Positions 25,335 through 36,682 of a stretch of DNA of 64,000 bases are shown here, piece after piece. Each line of letters opens with the position of its first letter. Within the stretch, counting starts at the first letter, position 1. The position numbers and the translations under genes were made by a program. The DNA is from Microbacterium maritypicum (GTDB lineage: Bacteria > Actinomycetota > Actinomycetes > Actinomycetales > Microbacteriaceae): assembly GCF_041529975.1 (NCBI RefSeq), contig NZ_CP168030.1, positions 868,001-932,000 of the forward strand. The letters are read 5' to 3'. Below the pieces are notes generated by a model. The model was not told the DNA's origin. It ran no database searches and saw nothing but the letters and a program-made list of their open reading frames with translations.

Positions 25335-26204
25335 ATGGACGATGACGTTCTGGCACGTGTGCGGCGCTCGCTCTCGAAGCTGAGCGCCGCGGAGGCGCGG
25401 GTCGCGGAGACGATCCTCGGCGACCCGACGCTCGTCGTCGACCTGGCCATCAACGACCTCGCCCAGCTCTGTCGGACCTCGCTGTCGACGGTGGCCCGTT
25501 TCTCCCAGTCGCTGGGGTACAGCGGTTACCGGGAGCTGCGCGTGGCGGTCGCCCGTGCGATCACGCTCGCCCAGGCGCAGCAGGCGCGGTTCGGTCTGGA
25601 CACCACGGCCATCGATCCGGACGACGGGCCGACGGCCATCGCCGCGAAGCTCGCCGCGCAGGAGATCGACGCGATCGAGAAGACCGCCCTCGCCCTCGAT
25701 GCCGCAGCCCTCGACCGGGTAGCCCGCGCGGTTGTCGATGCCCGGCACATCGACCTCTTCGGACAGGCGGCATCGTCGCTGACGGCGCAGGATCTGCTGC
25801 TGAAGCTGTCGCGCATCGGGTGCTCCGTGTCGCATTCGCCGGACCCGCATCTCGCGGTGACGACGGCTTCGCTACGCACGGCGGATGACGTCGCGATCGC
25901 GTTCTCGCACGGCGGGGAGACCGCAGAGACCCTGCGGGCGCTCGAGGTCGCCCGAGATGCCGGTGCGCTGGCTGTCGCGGTCACCAGCGTCGCGGAGTCG
26001 ACTCTCGCGCTCGCGGCGGACGTCGTGCTGCTCACGCACGCGCACGAGTCGCCGTTCCGGATGGCGGCGATGTCGAGCCGCATCGCCCAGCTCGCTCTGG
26101 TCGACGTGCTGTTCGTCCGTGTCGTGCAGCACCGCGGCGAACCGGTGGCCGTCTCTCTGCAGCGCACCCACGACGCGGTTCCCGCGCGCCGCCGCCGCAC
26201 CTGA
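25335..26204 (+). CDS. RpiR/MurR-family regulator with SIS domain
   Basis: Regulator of 289 aa: N-terminal HTH_6 (SLSKLSAAEARVAETIL, then LCRTSLSTVARFSQSLGYSGYRELRVAV) and a C-terminal phosphosugar-binding SIS domain (DARHIDLFGQAASSLTAQDL, then DDVAIAFSHGGETAETLRAL). It responds to a sugar phosphate. Placed 15 nt after the GH3 gene, it probably controls the sugar operon. MurR, the MurNAc-6-P-responsive repressor, belongs to this family. Confidence 0.93.
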   Translation: MDDDVLARVRRSLSKLSAAEARVAETILGDPTLVVDLAINDLAQLCRTSLSTVARFSQSLGYSGYRELRVAVARAITLAQAQQARFGLDTTAIDPDDGPTAIAAKLAAQEIDAIEKTALALDAAALDRVARAVVDARHIDLFGQAASSLTAQDLLLKLSRIGCSVSHSPDPHLAVTTASLRTADDVAIAFSHGGETAETLRALEVARDAGALAVAVTSVAESTLALAADVVLLTHAHESPFRMAAMSSRIAQLALVDVLFVRVVQHRGEPVAVSLQRTHDAVPARRRRT

Positions 26205-26218
26205 CTCCCCGTGCCCGT

Positions 26219-26297
26219 CTCCCCGTGTGGGGAGGCATCCTCCGTGTCGGGCGGAGAAACCCGGGGCGACTTCCGCCCCACGGCGAGTTCTCCGCCC
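26219..26297. terminator. Compound hairpin region between convergent genes
   Basis: Three stems: CTCCCC-GTGT-GGGGAG (26219-26234); a 10-bp outer stem GGGCGGAGAA (26249-26258) with TTCTCCGCCC (26288-26297); and inside it GGGGCG (26263-26268) with CGCCCC (26274-26279). It lies between convergent genes and likely terminates both strands. Confidence 0.7.
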
Positions 26298-26310
26298 CGC
26301 GGCGCACGGC

Positions 26311-27231
26311 TCAGTCGACGTGGTCGCGGGTGCTGAGGAGCGCGCGGGTCGCGATGCGGTGCCCGCGGGCGACGCTCCCGGTGAGCGACAACCCGGTCAG
26401 CACCCCGGCGAGGAAACCCGCGGCGAAGGCGTCTCCCGCGCCGATGGTCTCCACGACCGGGGCATCGAGCGCGTCGCTCTCGGCACGCTCTTCGCCGTCG
26501 AAGGCGACGGCCCCGCTGGCGTCGGTGACCGCCAGGTAGCGCGGCTGGGGGAACTGTGCGCGCAGTTCCTGAGGATCGCTGGTCCCGAACACCGCTTCCG
26601 CGTCGGGGCGTGTGCAGAACACGATGTCGGCGCGGCGGGCGAAGCCGGACACGATCTCCCTGCCCTCCGCCTCGCGGCCACGCCACAGCGCCGGGCGCCA
26701 GTTCAGGTCGAAGCTGACGAGCCGGCCGGGACGATGGTCGGAGTACAGCGCCTCCTGGGCGGCGAGCGCAGATGCGGAGATGGCGGGCGTGATCCCGGAG
26801 GTGTGCACGAGCGCGGCCCTGGCGAGCAGGGTGGATGCCACCGGCGCAGCCAGCTTCTCGGGCGACATCGCGGCGGCCGCGGAGCCCGCGCGGTAGTAGT
26901 GCATCGTCCCGTCGACCGCGCCGTCCGCACGGGCGACGAGCTCCTTCACATAGAGCCCGGTCGGCGCCTGATCGTCGATCTCCACGGCCGTGTCGTCGAC
27001 GCCGTGTGCGCGCAGCTCCGCGGTGAGGAACCGGCCGAATCCGTCGTCGCCGACCCGGGAGAGGACAGCAGTTCGGATGCCGGCCGACGACAGAGCGATG
27101 GCGGTGTTCCATTCCGCTCCGGCCAGGGAACGGTGAAAGGTGCGGCAGTCCTCCAGCGGTCCGGCTGTGGCGGCGACGAGGGCGACCATGCCTTCGCCGA
27201 AGCAGATGGCGAGCGGGGTGGAGTCGGACAC
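26311..27231 (-). CDS. PfkB-family sugar kinase (KDG-kinase-like)
   Basis: Ribokinase-fold kinase of 306 aa. The N-terminal sugar-binding region GAEWNTAIALSSAGI, then LSRVGDDGFGRFL and the C-terminal ATP/anion-hole motif VETIGAGDAFAAGFLAGVL are intact. Overall it resembles 2-keto-3-deoxygluconate kinases, but specificity within PfkB is hard to judge. GTG start 7 nt after TAGTGT. Convergent to the RpiR gene and divergent from the peptide importer; phosphorylation of the sugar released by the GH3 enzyme is one possible role. Confidence 0.87.
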   Translation of the reverse strand: MSDSTPLAICFGEGMVALVAATAGPLEDCRTFHRSLAGAEWNTAIALSSAGIRTAVLSRVGDDGFGRFLTAELRAHGVDDTAVEIDDQAPTGLYVKELVARADGAVDGTMHYYRAGSAAAAMSPEKLAAPVASTLLARAALVHTSGITPAISASALAAQEALYSDHRPGRLVSFDLNWRPALWRGREAEGREIVSGFARRADIVFCTRPDAEAVFGTSDPQELRAQFPQPRYLAVTDASGAVAFDGEERAESDALDAPVVETIGAGDAFAAGFLAGVLTGLSLTGSVARGHRIATRALLSTRDHVD

Positions 27232-27238
27232 GGTCTGG

Positions 27239-27244
27239 ACACTA
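27239..27244 (-). promoter_or_regulatory. -10 element TAGTGT of PfkB kinase (leaderless start)
   Basis: On the minus strand TAGTGT ends 7 nt before the GTG at 27231. Confidence 0.5.
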
Positions 27245-27292
27245 CCCGATCGGCAGGGCGCCCGCCGATACCGGATTGCAATGCGGATGCGT

Positions 27293-27321
27293 TTGGCATC
27301 TGCCGATCTGCTGGGTACCGT
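27293..27321 (+). promoter_or_regulatory. Promoter of oligopeptide ABC operon
   Basis: TTGGCA (27293-27298), 17-bp spacer, TACCGT (27316-27321). The leader of about 67 nt holds a small stem CCGAGGC-GAAGAA-GCCTCGG (27338-27357) and a second GCGC-AAAGAA-GCGC, then an SD-like AGGGAAGG before the ATG at 27395. Confidence 0.7.
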
Positions 27322-27394
27322 CTAGTCATCACCGTCGCCGAGGCGAAGAAGCCTCGGGACGCGCAAAGAAGCGCCCGACAGGGAAGGTCACACA

Positions 27395-29068
27395 ATGCAC
27401 CAATCAGTCAAGCGTCGGCGAGGACTCATCGCCGTAACCGGAGCCACGATCGCCGCGATCGCCCTCGCAGGGTGCGTCGCCAGCGAGCGGGGCGACGACG
27501 ATGCGGACGCGGGAGGCGATGTCGACGGGACGTTCGTGTTCGCGGCATCCTCCGACCCGGCCAGCCTCGATCCCGCCTTCGCGCAGGATGGCGAGAGCTT
27601 CCGCGTCTCGCGGCAGATCTTCGAGGGTCTGGTGGGCACCAAGCCCGGTACGGCAGATCCGGCACCGCTCCTCGCCGAGAAGTGGGAGTCGTCCGACGAC
27701 GGCATGTCGCACACGTTCACCCTCAAGGAGGATGTGACCTTCCAGGACGGCACCCCGTTCAACGCCGAGGCCGTCTGCGTCAACTTCGACCGCTGGTTCA
27801 ACTGGACCGGTCTCGCCGCCTCGGAAGCGTTCGGCTACTACTACAACAAGCTCTTCAAGGGCTACGCGTCCAACGCGGCCGATGCCGTGTACAAGTCGTG
27901 CACCCCCGATGGCGACTACTCGGTCACGATCGAGCTGAACAAGCCGTTCGCCGGTTTCATCCCGTCGCTCTCGCTGCCGTCGTTCGCGATGCAGAGCCCG
28001 TCGGCGCTGCAGGAGTTCGGTGCGGACGAGGTCGCCGGCTCCGCCGAGGCCCCGCAGCTGTCGGAGTACGCCATGGGACACCCGGTCGGTACCGGCCCCT
28101 ACCAGTTCGACGAGTGGGCACCGGGCGAGCAGGTCACGCTCAAGGCCTACGACGACTACTGGGGCGAGGCGGGGCAGATCGACGAGATCATCTTCCGCAC
28201 GATCGACGACCCGACCGCCCGCCGCCAGGCGCTCGAGTCCGGCTCGATCGACGGCTACGACCTGGTCGGTCCCGCCGACACCAAGGCACTCGACGACGAC
28301 GGCTTCACGATGGTGTCGCGCCCGCCGTTCACGATCCTCTACCTGGCGTTCAACCAGGCGATCCCGGAGCTGCAGGACCCGAAGGTCCGTGAGGCGCTGT
28401 CGTACGCGGTCGACAAGGACGCGCTCATCAGCCAGGTGCTCCCCGAGGGCACCGAGAAGGCGACGCAGTTCGTGCCGGAGGTCGTCAACGGGTACAACCC
28501 CGATGTCACGACCTACGACTACGACCCCGAGAAGGCCAAGGATCTGCTGGCCGAGGCCGGCTACGACGAGGCCAACCCGTTGAAGCTCACGTTCAACTAC
28601 CCGGTCAACGTCTCGCGTCCGTACATGCCGGACCCCGAGCAGATCTACACCGTCCTGTCGTCGCAGCTGTCCGAGGTCGGCGTCGAGACCACCCCGGTCT
28701 CGGAGGAGTGGGTCGAGTACCTCGACCGCACCACCGGCACCGCGGATCACGGCATCCACCTGCTGGGCTGGACCGGTGACTACAACGACACCGACAACTT
28801 CGTCGGCGTCTTCTTCGGACAGAAGAGCTCCGAGTGGGGCTTCGACAACCCGGAGCTGTTCCAGAAGCTGACCGAGGCGCGCGGCGTCTCCAGCCTCGAG
28901 GAGCAGACGCCGCTGTACGAGGAGATCAACGAGATGGTCGCCGAGTTCATCCCCGGCGTCCCGCTCGCGCACCCGGCGCCGACTCTGGCGTTCGACCCCC
29001 GCGTGAAGAGCTATCCGGCCAGCCCGGTGAACGACGAGGTCTTCACGGACATCGTCCTCACCAAGTAG
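27395..29068 (+). CDS. Oligopeptide ABC transporter substrate-binding lipoprotein
   Basis: Family-5 binding protein (DppA/OppA type) of 557 aa. Lipobox IALAGC with Cys27. Family landmarks: FAASSDPASLDPAFAQDG, LAEKWESSDDGMSHTFTLKE, VTFQDGTPFNAEAV and VREALSYAVDKDALI. First gene of a complete peptide importer; a strong hairpin follows the stop codon. Confidence 0.95.
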   Translation: MHQSVKRRRGLIAVTGATIAAIALAGCVASERGDDDADAGGDVDGTFVFAASSDPASLDPAFAQDGESFRVSRQIFEGLVGTKPGTADPAPLLAEKWESSDDGMSHTFTLKEDVTFQDGTPFNAEAVCVNFDRWFNWTGLAASEAFGYYYNKLFKGYASNAADAVYKSCTPDGDYSVTIELNKPFAGFIPSLSLPSFAMQSPSALQEFGADEVAGSAEAPQLSEYAMGHPVGTGPYQFDEWAPGEQVTLKAYDDYWGEAGQIDEIIFRTIDDPTARRQALESGSIDGYDLVGPADTKALDDDGFTMVSRPPFTILYLAFNQAIPELQDPKVREALSYAVDKDALISQVLPEGTEKATQFVPEVVNGYNPDVTTYDYDPEKAKDLLAEAGYDEANPLKLTFNYPVNVSRPYMPDPEQIYTVLSSQLSEVGVETTPVSEEWVEYLDRTTGTADHGIHLLGWTGDYNDTDNFVGVFFGQKSSEWGFDNPELFQKLTEARGVSSLEEQTPLYEEINEMVAEFIPGVPLAHPAPTLAFDPRVKSYPASPVNDEVFTDIVLTK

Positions 29069-29093
29069 TCGGCCTGACCATCTGATATGCCGA

Positions 29094-29127
29094 GTCCCGG
29101 TCCCGCACACATGCGCGGGACCGGGAC
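29094..29127 (+). terminator. Intercistronic hairpin after peptide-binding protein
   Basis: Perfect 13-bp stem GTCCCGGTCCCGC (29094-29106) / GCGGGACCGGGAC (29115-29127), 8-nt loop. In the middle of the operon it probably causes partial termination or protects the 3' end of the binding-protein mRNA, so that it outnumbers the membrane subunits. Confidence 0.8.
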
Positions 29128-29158
29128 ACGGCGTACCTTCTGATCGACGGAGATCTTC

Positions 29159-30163
29159 GTGCTGCGCACCATCGGCAGGCGACTGCTGTTCCTCATTCCC
29201 ACTCTGTTCGGGCTCAGCATCCTGCTGTTCGCCTGGGTCAGAGCCCTTCCCGGCGGCCCCGCGGTCGCCCTACTCGGCGAGAAGGCCACACCGGAGGCCG
29301 TCGCCAGGGTCAACGAGCTCTACGGCTTCGACGAACCCCTCATCCAGCAGTACTTCACCTGGATCGGGCGACTGCTCCAGGGCGACTTCGGAACGTCCAT
29401 CCAGACGAACCGCCCCGTCGTCGAGGAGTTCATGCGCCGCTTCCCGGCGACGCTCGAGCTGAGCGTCATGGCGCTGATCTTCGCGATCGGCGTCGGCATC
29501 CCTCTCGGATACTGGGCCGCTCGTCGTCACGGCAAGCTCACCGACCACGCGTCGGTGGTGCTGAGCCTGATCGGCATCACCATCCCGGTGTTCTTCCTGG
29601 CGTTCATCCTGAAGTACGTCTTCGCCGTGCAGCTCGGATGGCTGCCGTCGGACGGCCGTCAGGATCCGCGAATAGACGCCACCCATCCCACCGGGTTCTA
29701 CGTGTGGGACGGCATCATCACGGGCGAGTTCGATGCCTCGTGGGATGCGATCCTGCATCTGATCCTGCCGGCGCTCGCGCTGGGCACGATCCCTCTCGCC
29801 ATCATCGTCCGCATCACCAGGGCCAGCGTCCTGGAGGTGCAGAACGCGGACTACGTGCGCACCGGACGGGCGAAGGGCGTCGGAGCCCCGACGCTGCGCA
29901 ACCGCTTCATCCTGCGCAACGCGATGCTGCCGGTGATCACGACGATCGGCCTGCAGACCGGACTCCTGATCTCGGGCGCCGTGCTCACCGAGACGGTGTT
30001 CGCGTTCCCGGGCATCGGTTCGTTCCTGGCGCGGGCGATCTTCACCAGGGACTTCCCGGTCCTCCAGGGATTCATCATCTTCATCGCGATCGCGTACGCG
30101 CTGATCAACCTGGCGGTCGATGTCTCCTACAGCTTCATCGACCCGAGAGTGAGGGTGCAGTGA
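29159..30163 (+). CDS. Oligopeptide ABC permease, DppB type
   Basis: Membrane subunit of 334 aa with six TM helices; N-terminal RTIGRRLLFLIPTLFGLSIL and the EAA-type loop DYVRTGRAKGVGAPTLRNRF are characteristic. The GTG start is preceded by GGAG. Follows the binding-protein gene after the hairpin. Confidence 0.94.
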   Translation: MLRTIGRRLLFLIPTLFGLSILLFAWVRALPGGPAVALLGEKATPEAVARVNELYGFDEPLIQQYFTWIGRLLQGDFGTSIQTNRPVVEEFMRRFPATLELSVMALIFAIGVGIPLGYWAARRHGKLTDHASVVLSLIGITIPVFFLAFILKYVFAVQLGWLPSDGRQDPRIDATHPTGFYVWDGIITGEFDASWDAILHLILPALALGTIPLAIIVRITRASVLEVQNADYVRTGRAKGVGAPTLRNRFILRNAMLPVITTIGLQTGLLISGAVLTETVFAFPGIGSFLARAIFTRDFPVLQGFIIFIAIAYALINLAVDVSYSFIDPRVRVQ

Positions 30164-30197
30164 TGTCCCTCGTCATCGTCCGAAAGGAGGCGGTCTC

Positions 30198-31163
30198 ATG
30201 AGCATCGCCCTCCCACCCGCCCAGGGCCCGTCGGCCGAGAGCGGCGGCAGCATCGACACCGTCGCGATCGCCCAGGCCGACCTCAAGAAGGGCTCCGGCG
30301 GTTTCTGGCGGGATGTGTTCCGTCGGCTCCGCCGCAACCCGACCGCATGGATCGGCGCGGTCATCGTGGTGCTGTTCCTCCTGGTCGCCGCTCTCGCTCC
30401 GTGGCTCGCTCCGTACCCGGAGACGGCGCTTCCCGGCGCGAAGTACATCACGCCGACCTACATCCCGGGTCCGGGCGAGGTGCCGGGGTTCCCGCTGGGC
30501 CTCGACCGTTTCGGCGGCGACGTGCTGTCCAAGCTCATCTGGGGTGCGCAGGCCTCCCTGATGATCGGCGTCATCTCCACCGCGATGGGACTCGTGGGCG
30601 GCATGATCCTCGGCCTCCTCGCCGGCACGTTCGGCGGGTGGGTCGACACCCTCATCATGCGCGTCGTCGACATCATCCTCTCGGTGCCGAACCTGCTGCT
30701 GGCGGTGTCGATCGCCGCGATCCTCGGGCAGACGCCGTTCGCGGTGATGATCGCGATCGGTGCTTCCCAGGTGCCCATCTTCGCTCGGCTGCTCCGTGCG
30801 TCGATGCTGCAGCAGCGGTCGAGCGACTACGTGCTCTCGGCGCAGACACTCGGTCTCGGCCGCGGCAGCATCACGATGTCGCACGTGCTGCCGAACGCCA
30901 TCGGCCCCGTGATCGTCCAGGGCACGTTGACGCTCGCGACGGCCGTGATCGATGCGGCCGCGCTGTCGTTCCTCGGTCTCGGCGGCGGCGGCCCCGCGAC
31001 CGCCGAGTGGGGGCGCATGCTCACCTACGCGCAGGCCGAGCTCGCGATCGCCCCGTGGCTCGCGTTCCTCCCGGGTATCTGCATCGCCGTCACCGCGCTC
31101 GGCTTCACCCTGCTGGGCGAAGCGCTGCGTGAGGCGATGGACCCACGGACGAGGGCACGATGA
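30198..31163 (+). CDS. Oligopeptide ABC permease, DppC type
   Basis: Membrane subunit of 321 aa. The N-terminus has a cytoplasmic helical stretch and RLRRNPTAWIGAVIVVLFLL, the OppC_N domain; the docking loop is DYVLSAQTLGLGRGSITMSH. A strong SD (AAAGGAGG) precedes the ATG. Confidence 0.94.
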   Translation: MSIALPPAQGPSAESGGSIDTVAIAQADLKKGSGGFWRDVFRRLRRNPTAWIGAVIVVLFLLVAALAPWLAPYPETALPGAKYITPTYIPGPGEVPGFPLGLDRFGGDVLSKLIWGAQASLMIGVISTAMGLVGGMILGLLAGTFGGWVDTLIMRVVDIILSVPNLLLAVSIAAILGQTPFAVMIAIGASQVPIFARLLRASMLQQRSSDYVLSAQTLGLGRGSITMSHVLPNAIGPVIVQGTLTLATAVIDAAALSFLGLGGGGPATAEWGRMLTYAQAELAIAPWLAFLPGICIAVTALGFTLLGEALREAMDPRTRAR

Positions 31164-31207
31164 ACGCCCGCGACGAAGGCGCGATGCGCGCCGCGAAGGA
31201 GAATCAG

Positions 31208-32866
31208 ATGTCCACCGAGCCGCTGCTGTCCGTCCAGGGGCTCGCCGTGGACTTCGCCACCATGGACGGCGTCGTGCACGCCGTCGAGGGTGTCGACCTC
31301 GAGATCCGACCCGGTGAGACCGTCGCGATCGTGGGCGAGTCCGGTTCGGGCAAGTCGACGACGGCCATGGCCATCATCGGGCTGCTCGCAGGGGGAGGGA
31401 AGATCGCGTCGGGCAGCATCCGGCTCGACGGGAAGGAGATCTCCCACGCGCCGGAGCACGAGCTGCGCACGATCCGCGGTCGCGACATCGGCCTCGTGCC
31501 GCAGGACCCCATGTCGAACCTGAACCCGGTCGCGAAGATCGGCACGCAGGTGGCGGAGACACTGCTCGCGCACGGACTCGCCACGCGGCAGAACGTGCAG
31601 GCGAAGGTGGTCGAGGCGTTGACCGCCGCCGGCCTCCCCGATCCGGAGCGGCGCGCCAAGCAGTATCCGCACGAGTTCTCCGGCGGCATGCGTCAGCGCG
31701 CCCTGATCGCGATCGGTCTGGCGTGCAAGCCACGGCTGCTGATCGCCGACGAGCCGACCAGTGCGCTCGACGTCACGGTGCAGCAGACGATCCTCGACCA
31801 GATCGGCGCGATGACCCGTGAGCTGGGAACGGCGGTGCTGCTCATCACCCACGACCTGGGCCTCGCCGCTGAGCGGGCCGAGCGGGTGATCGTGATGCAC
31901 CGGGGCAAGGTCGTCGAGCAGGGCGACGCGCGACAGATCCTCGAGGATCCGCAGCATCAGTACACGAAGTCGCTCGTGCAGGCGGCACCATCGGTCGCCG
32001 TCGCCCGGCTGCAACCTCAGGCGTTCCAAGTAAAGGAACGGGTGGACGGAGCAGACGCCTCCAGCGCGGCGGCACCGGTCGACAACATCGTCGAGATCGA
32101 GAACCTCACCAAGGTGTACCCGGTGCGCGGGCGCGGAGAGGACTTCGTGGCCGTCGACGACGTGTCGCTGGTGATCCCGCGCGGGGAGACCGTGGCGATC
32201 GTGGGGGAGTCCGGGTCGGGCAAGACCACGACCGCGCGGATGCTGCTCAAGGTGATCGAACCCACGAGCGGGCTGATCCGCTACGAGGGCAAGGACATCG
32301 CGTCGCTGAGCCGAGCGGAGATCAAGGAGTTCCGGCAGCAGGTGCAGCCGATCTTCCAGGATCCGTACTCGAGCCTGAACCCGATGTTCACGATCGAACG
32401 TCTGATCGCCGAGCCGCTCGACTTCTACAAGAGGGGGAGCAACGCCGACCGGCGAAAGCGCGTCCGGCAGCTGCTCGACGACGTGGCGCTGCCGCAGTCG
32501 ATGCTGCGCCGGTATCCGTCAGAGCTGTCCGGCGGCCAGCGGCAACGTGTCGCGATCGCCCGGGCGCTCGCGCTGTCTCCGGATCTGATCGTGTGCGACG
32601 AGCCGGTGTCGGCGCTGGACGTGCTGGTGCAGGACCAGATCCTGACGCTGCTCGGCGACCTGCAGAGCGAGTACGGGCTGAGCTACCTCTTCATCTCGCA
32701 CGACCTCGCGGTGGTGCGCCTCATCAGCGATTACGTGTGCGTGATGAAGGACGGGAAGCTCGTCGAGGCGGCGACCTCTGAGGAGATCTTCACGAACCCG
32801 CGCGACCCGTACACGCGGCGTCTGCTGGCGTCGATCCCGGGCAACGAGCTGAACATCGCGTCCTGA
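31208..32866 (+). CDS. Fused oligopeptide ABC ATPase (DppD-DppF type)
   Basis: Single polypeptide of 552 aa with two complete nucleotide-binding domains, replacing separate DppD and DppF. NBD1: GESGSGKSTTAMAI, FSGGMRQRALIAIGL and LLIADEPTSALDVT. NBD2 (from about residue 295): [29 protein letters not shown] and LIVCDEPVSALDV. Domain 1 carries its C-terminal extension before a linker. GAAGGAG before the ATG at 31208 decides this start; an ATG at 31160, overlapping the previous stop, would add 16 residues. Confidence 0.94.
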   Translation: MSTEPLLSVQGLAVDFATMDGVVHAVEGVDLEIRPGETVAIVGESGSGKSTTAMAIIGLLAGGGKIASGSIRLDGKEISHAPEHELRTIRGRDIGLVPQDPMSNLNPVAKIGTQVAETLLAHGLATRQNVQAKVVEALTAAGLPDPERRAKQYPHEFSGGMRQRALIAIGLACKPRLLIADEPTSALDVTVQQTILDQIGAMTRELGTAVLLITHDLGLAAERAERVIVMHRGKVVEQGDARQILEDPQHQYTKSLVQAAPSVAVARLQPQAFQVKERVDGADASSAAAPVDNIVEIENLTKVYPVRGRGEDFVAVDDVSLVIPRGETVAIVGESGSGKTTTARMLLKVIEPTSGLIRYEGKDIASLSRAEIKEFRQQVQPIFQDPYSSLNPMFTIERLIAEPLDFYKRGSNADRRKRVRQLLDDVALPQSMLRRYPSELSGGQRQRVAIARALALSPDLIVCDEPVSALDVLVQDQILTLLGDLQSEYGLSYLFISHDLAVVRLISDYVCVMKDGKLVEAATSEEIFTNPRDPYTRRLLASIPGNELNIAS

Positions 32867-32867
32867 C

Positions 32868-32900
32868 ATCACCGGGTCGGCCGTGCGCCGACCCGGTGAT
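32868..32900 (+). terminator. Terminator of oligopeptide operon
   Basis: Perfect 13-bp stem ATCACCGGGTCGG / CCGACCCGGTGAT with 7-nt loop, starting 1 nt after the stop codon. It insulates rpoB from the ABC operon. Confidence 0.9.
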
Positions 32901-32944
32901 CGGATGCTCATACCGCAGCATCCGAGATTGGTCAAGGACTCCGC

Positions 32945-32973
32945 TTGCCATGTCGCACAATCGTGCGTATAGT
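32945..32973 (+). promoter_or_regulatory. rpoB promoter
   Basis: TTGCCA (32945-32950), 17-bp spacer, TATAGT (32968-32973), among the best vegetative promoter matches in the window. It implies a leader of about 119 nt before the TTG start, ending in the SD GGAGG at 33086-33090. Confidence 0.85.
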
Positions 32974-33098
32974 TGGTAGTTGCGCTCGCTTCTCCCTGCC
33001 CTCATATGGTGGTCGGCATCTGTTGAGTTCCCGGGCGCACACTCCACCTGACGACAAAGGAATCGAGAAGCCCTGCGGGGCTCACGGAGGTTATTCCC

Positions 33099-36602
<3,504 letters not shown>

Positions 36603-36608
36603 TCCGCT

Positions 36609-36641
36609 GGTGTGCTCGGGAGCCCCGCTCCCGAGCACACC
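36609..36641 (+). terminator. Hairpin between rpoB and rpoC
   Basis: Perfect 15-bp stem GGTGTGCTCGGGAGC (36609-36623) / GCTCCCGAGCACACC (36627-36641) with a 3-nt CCC loop, 6 nt after the rpoB stop and 41 nt before rpoC. No U-tract. Since both genes should be made in similar amounts, it is likelier an RNA-processing or stabilising element than a full terminator. Confidence 0.75.
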
Positions 36642-36682
36642 CCAGCAGACTTCTCAAAAAGAATTCCGACACAGGAGAATCA

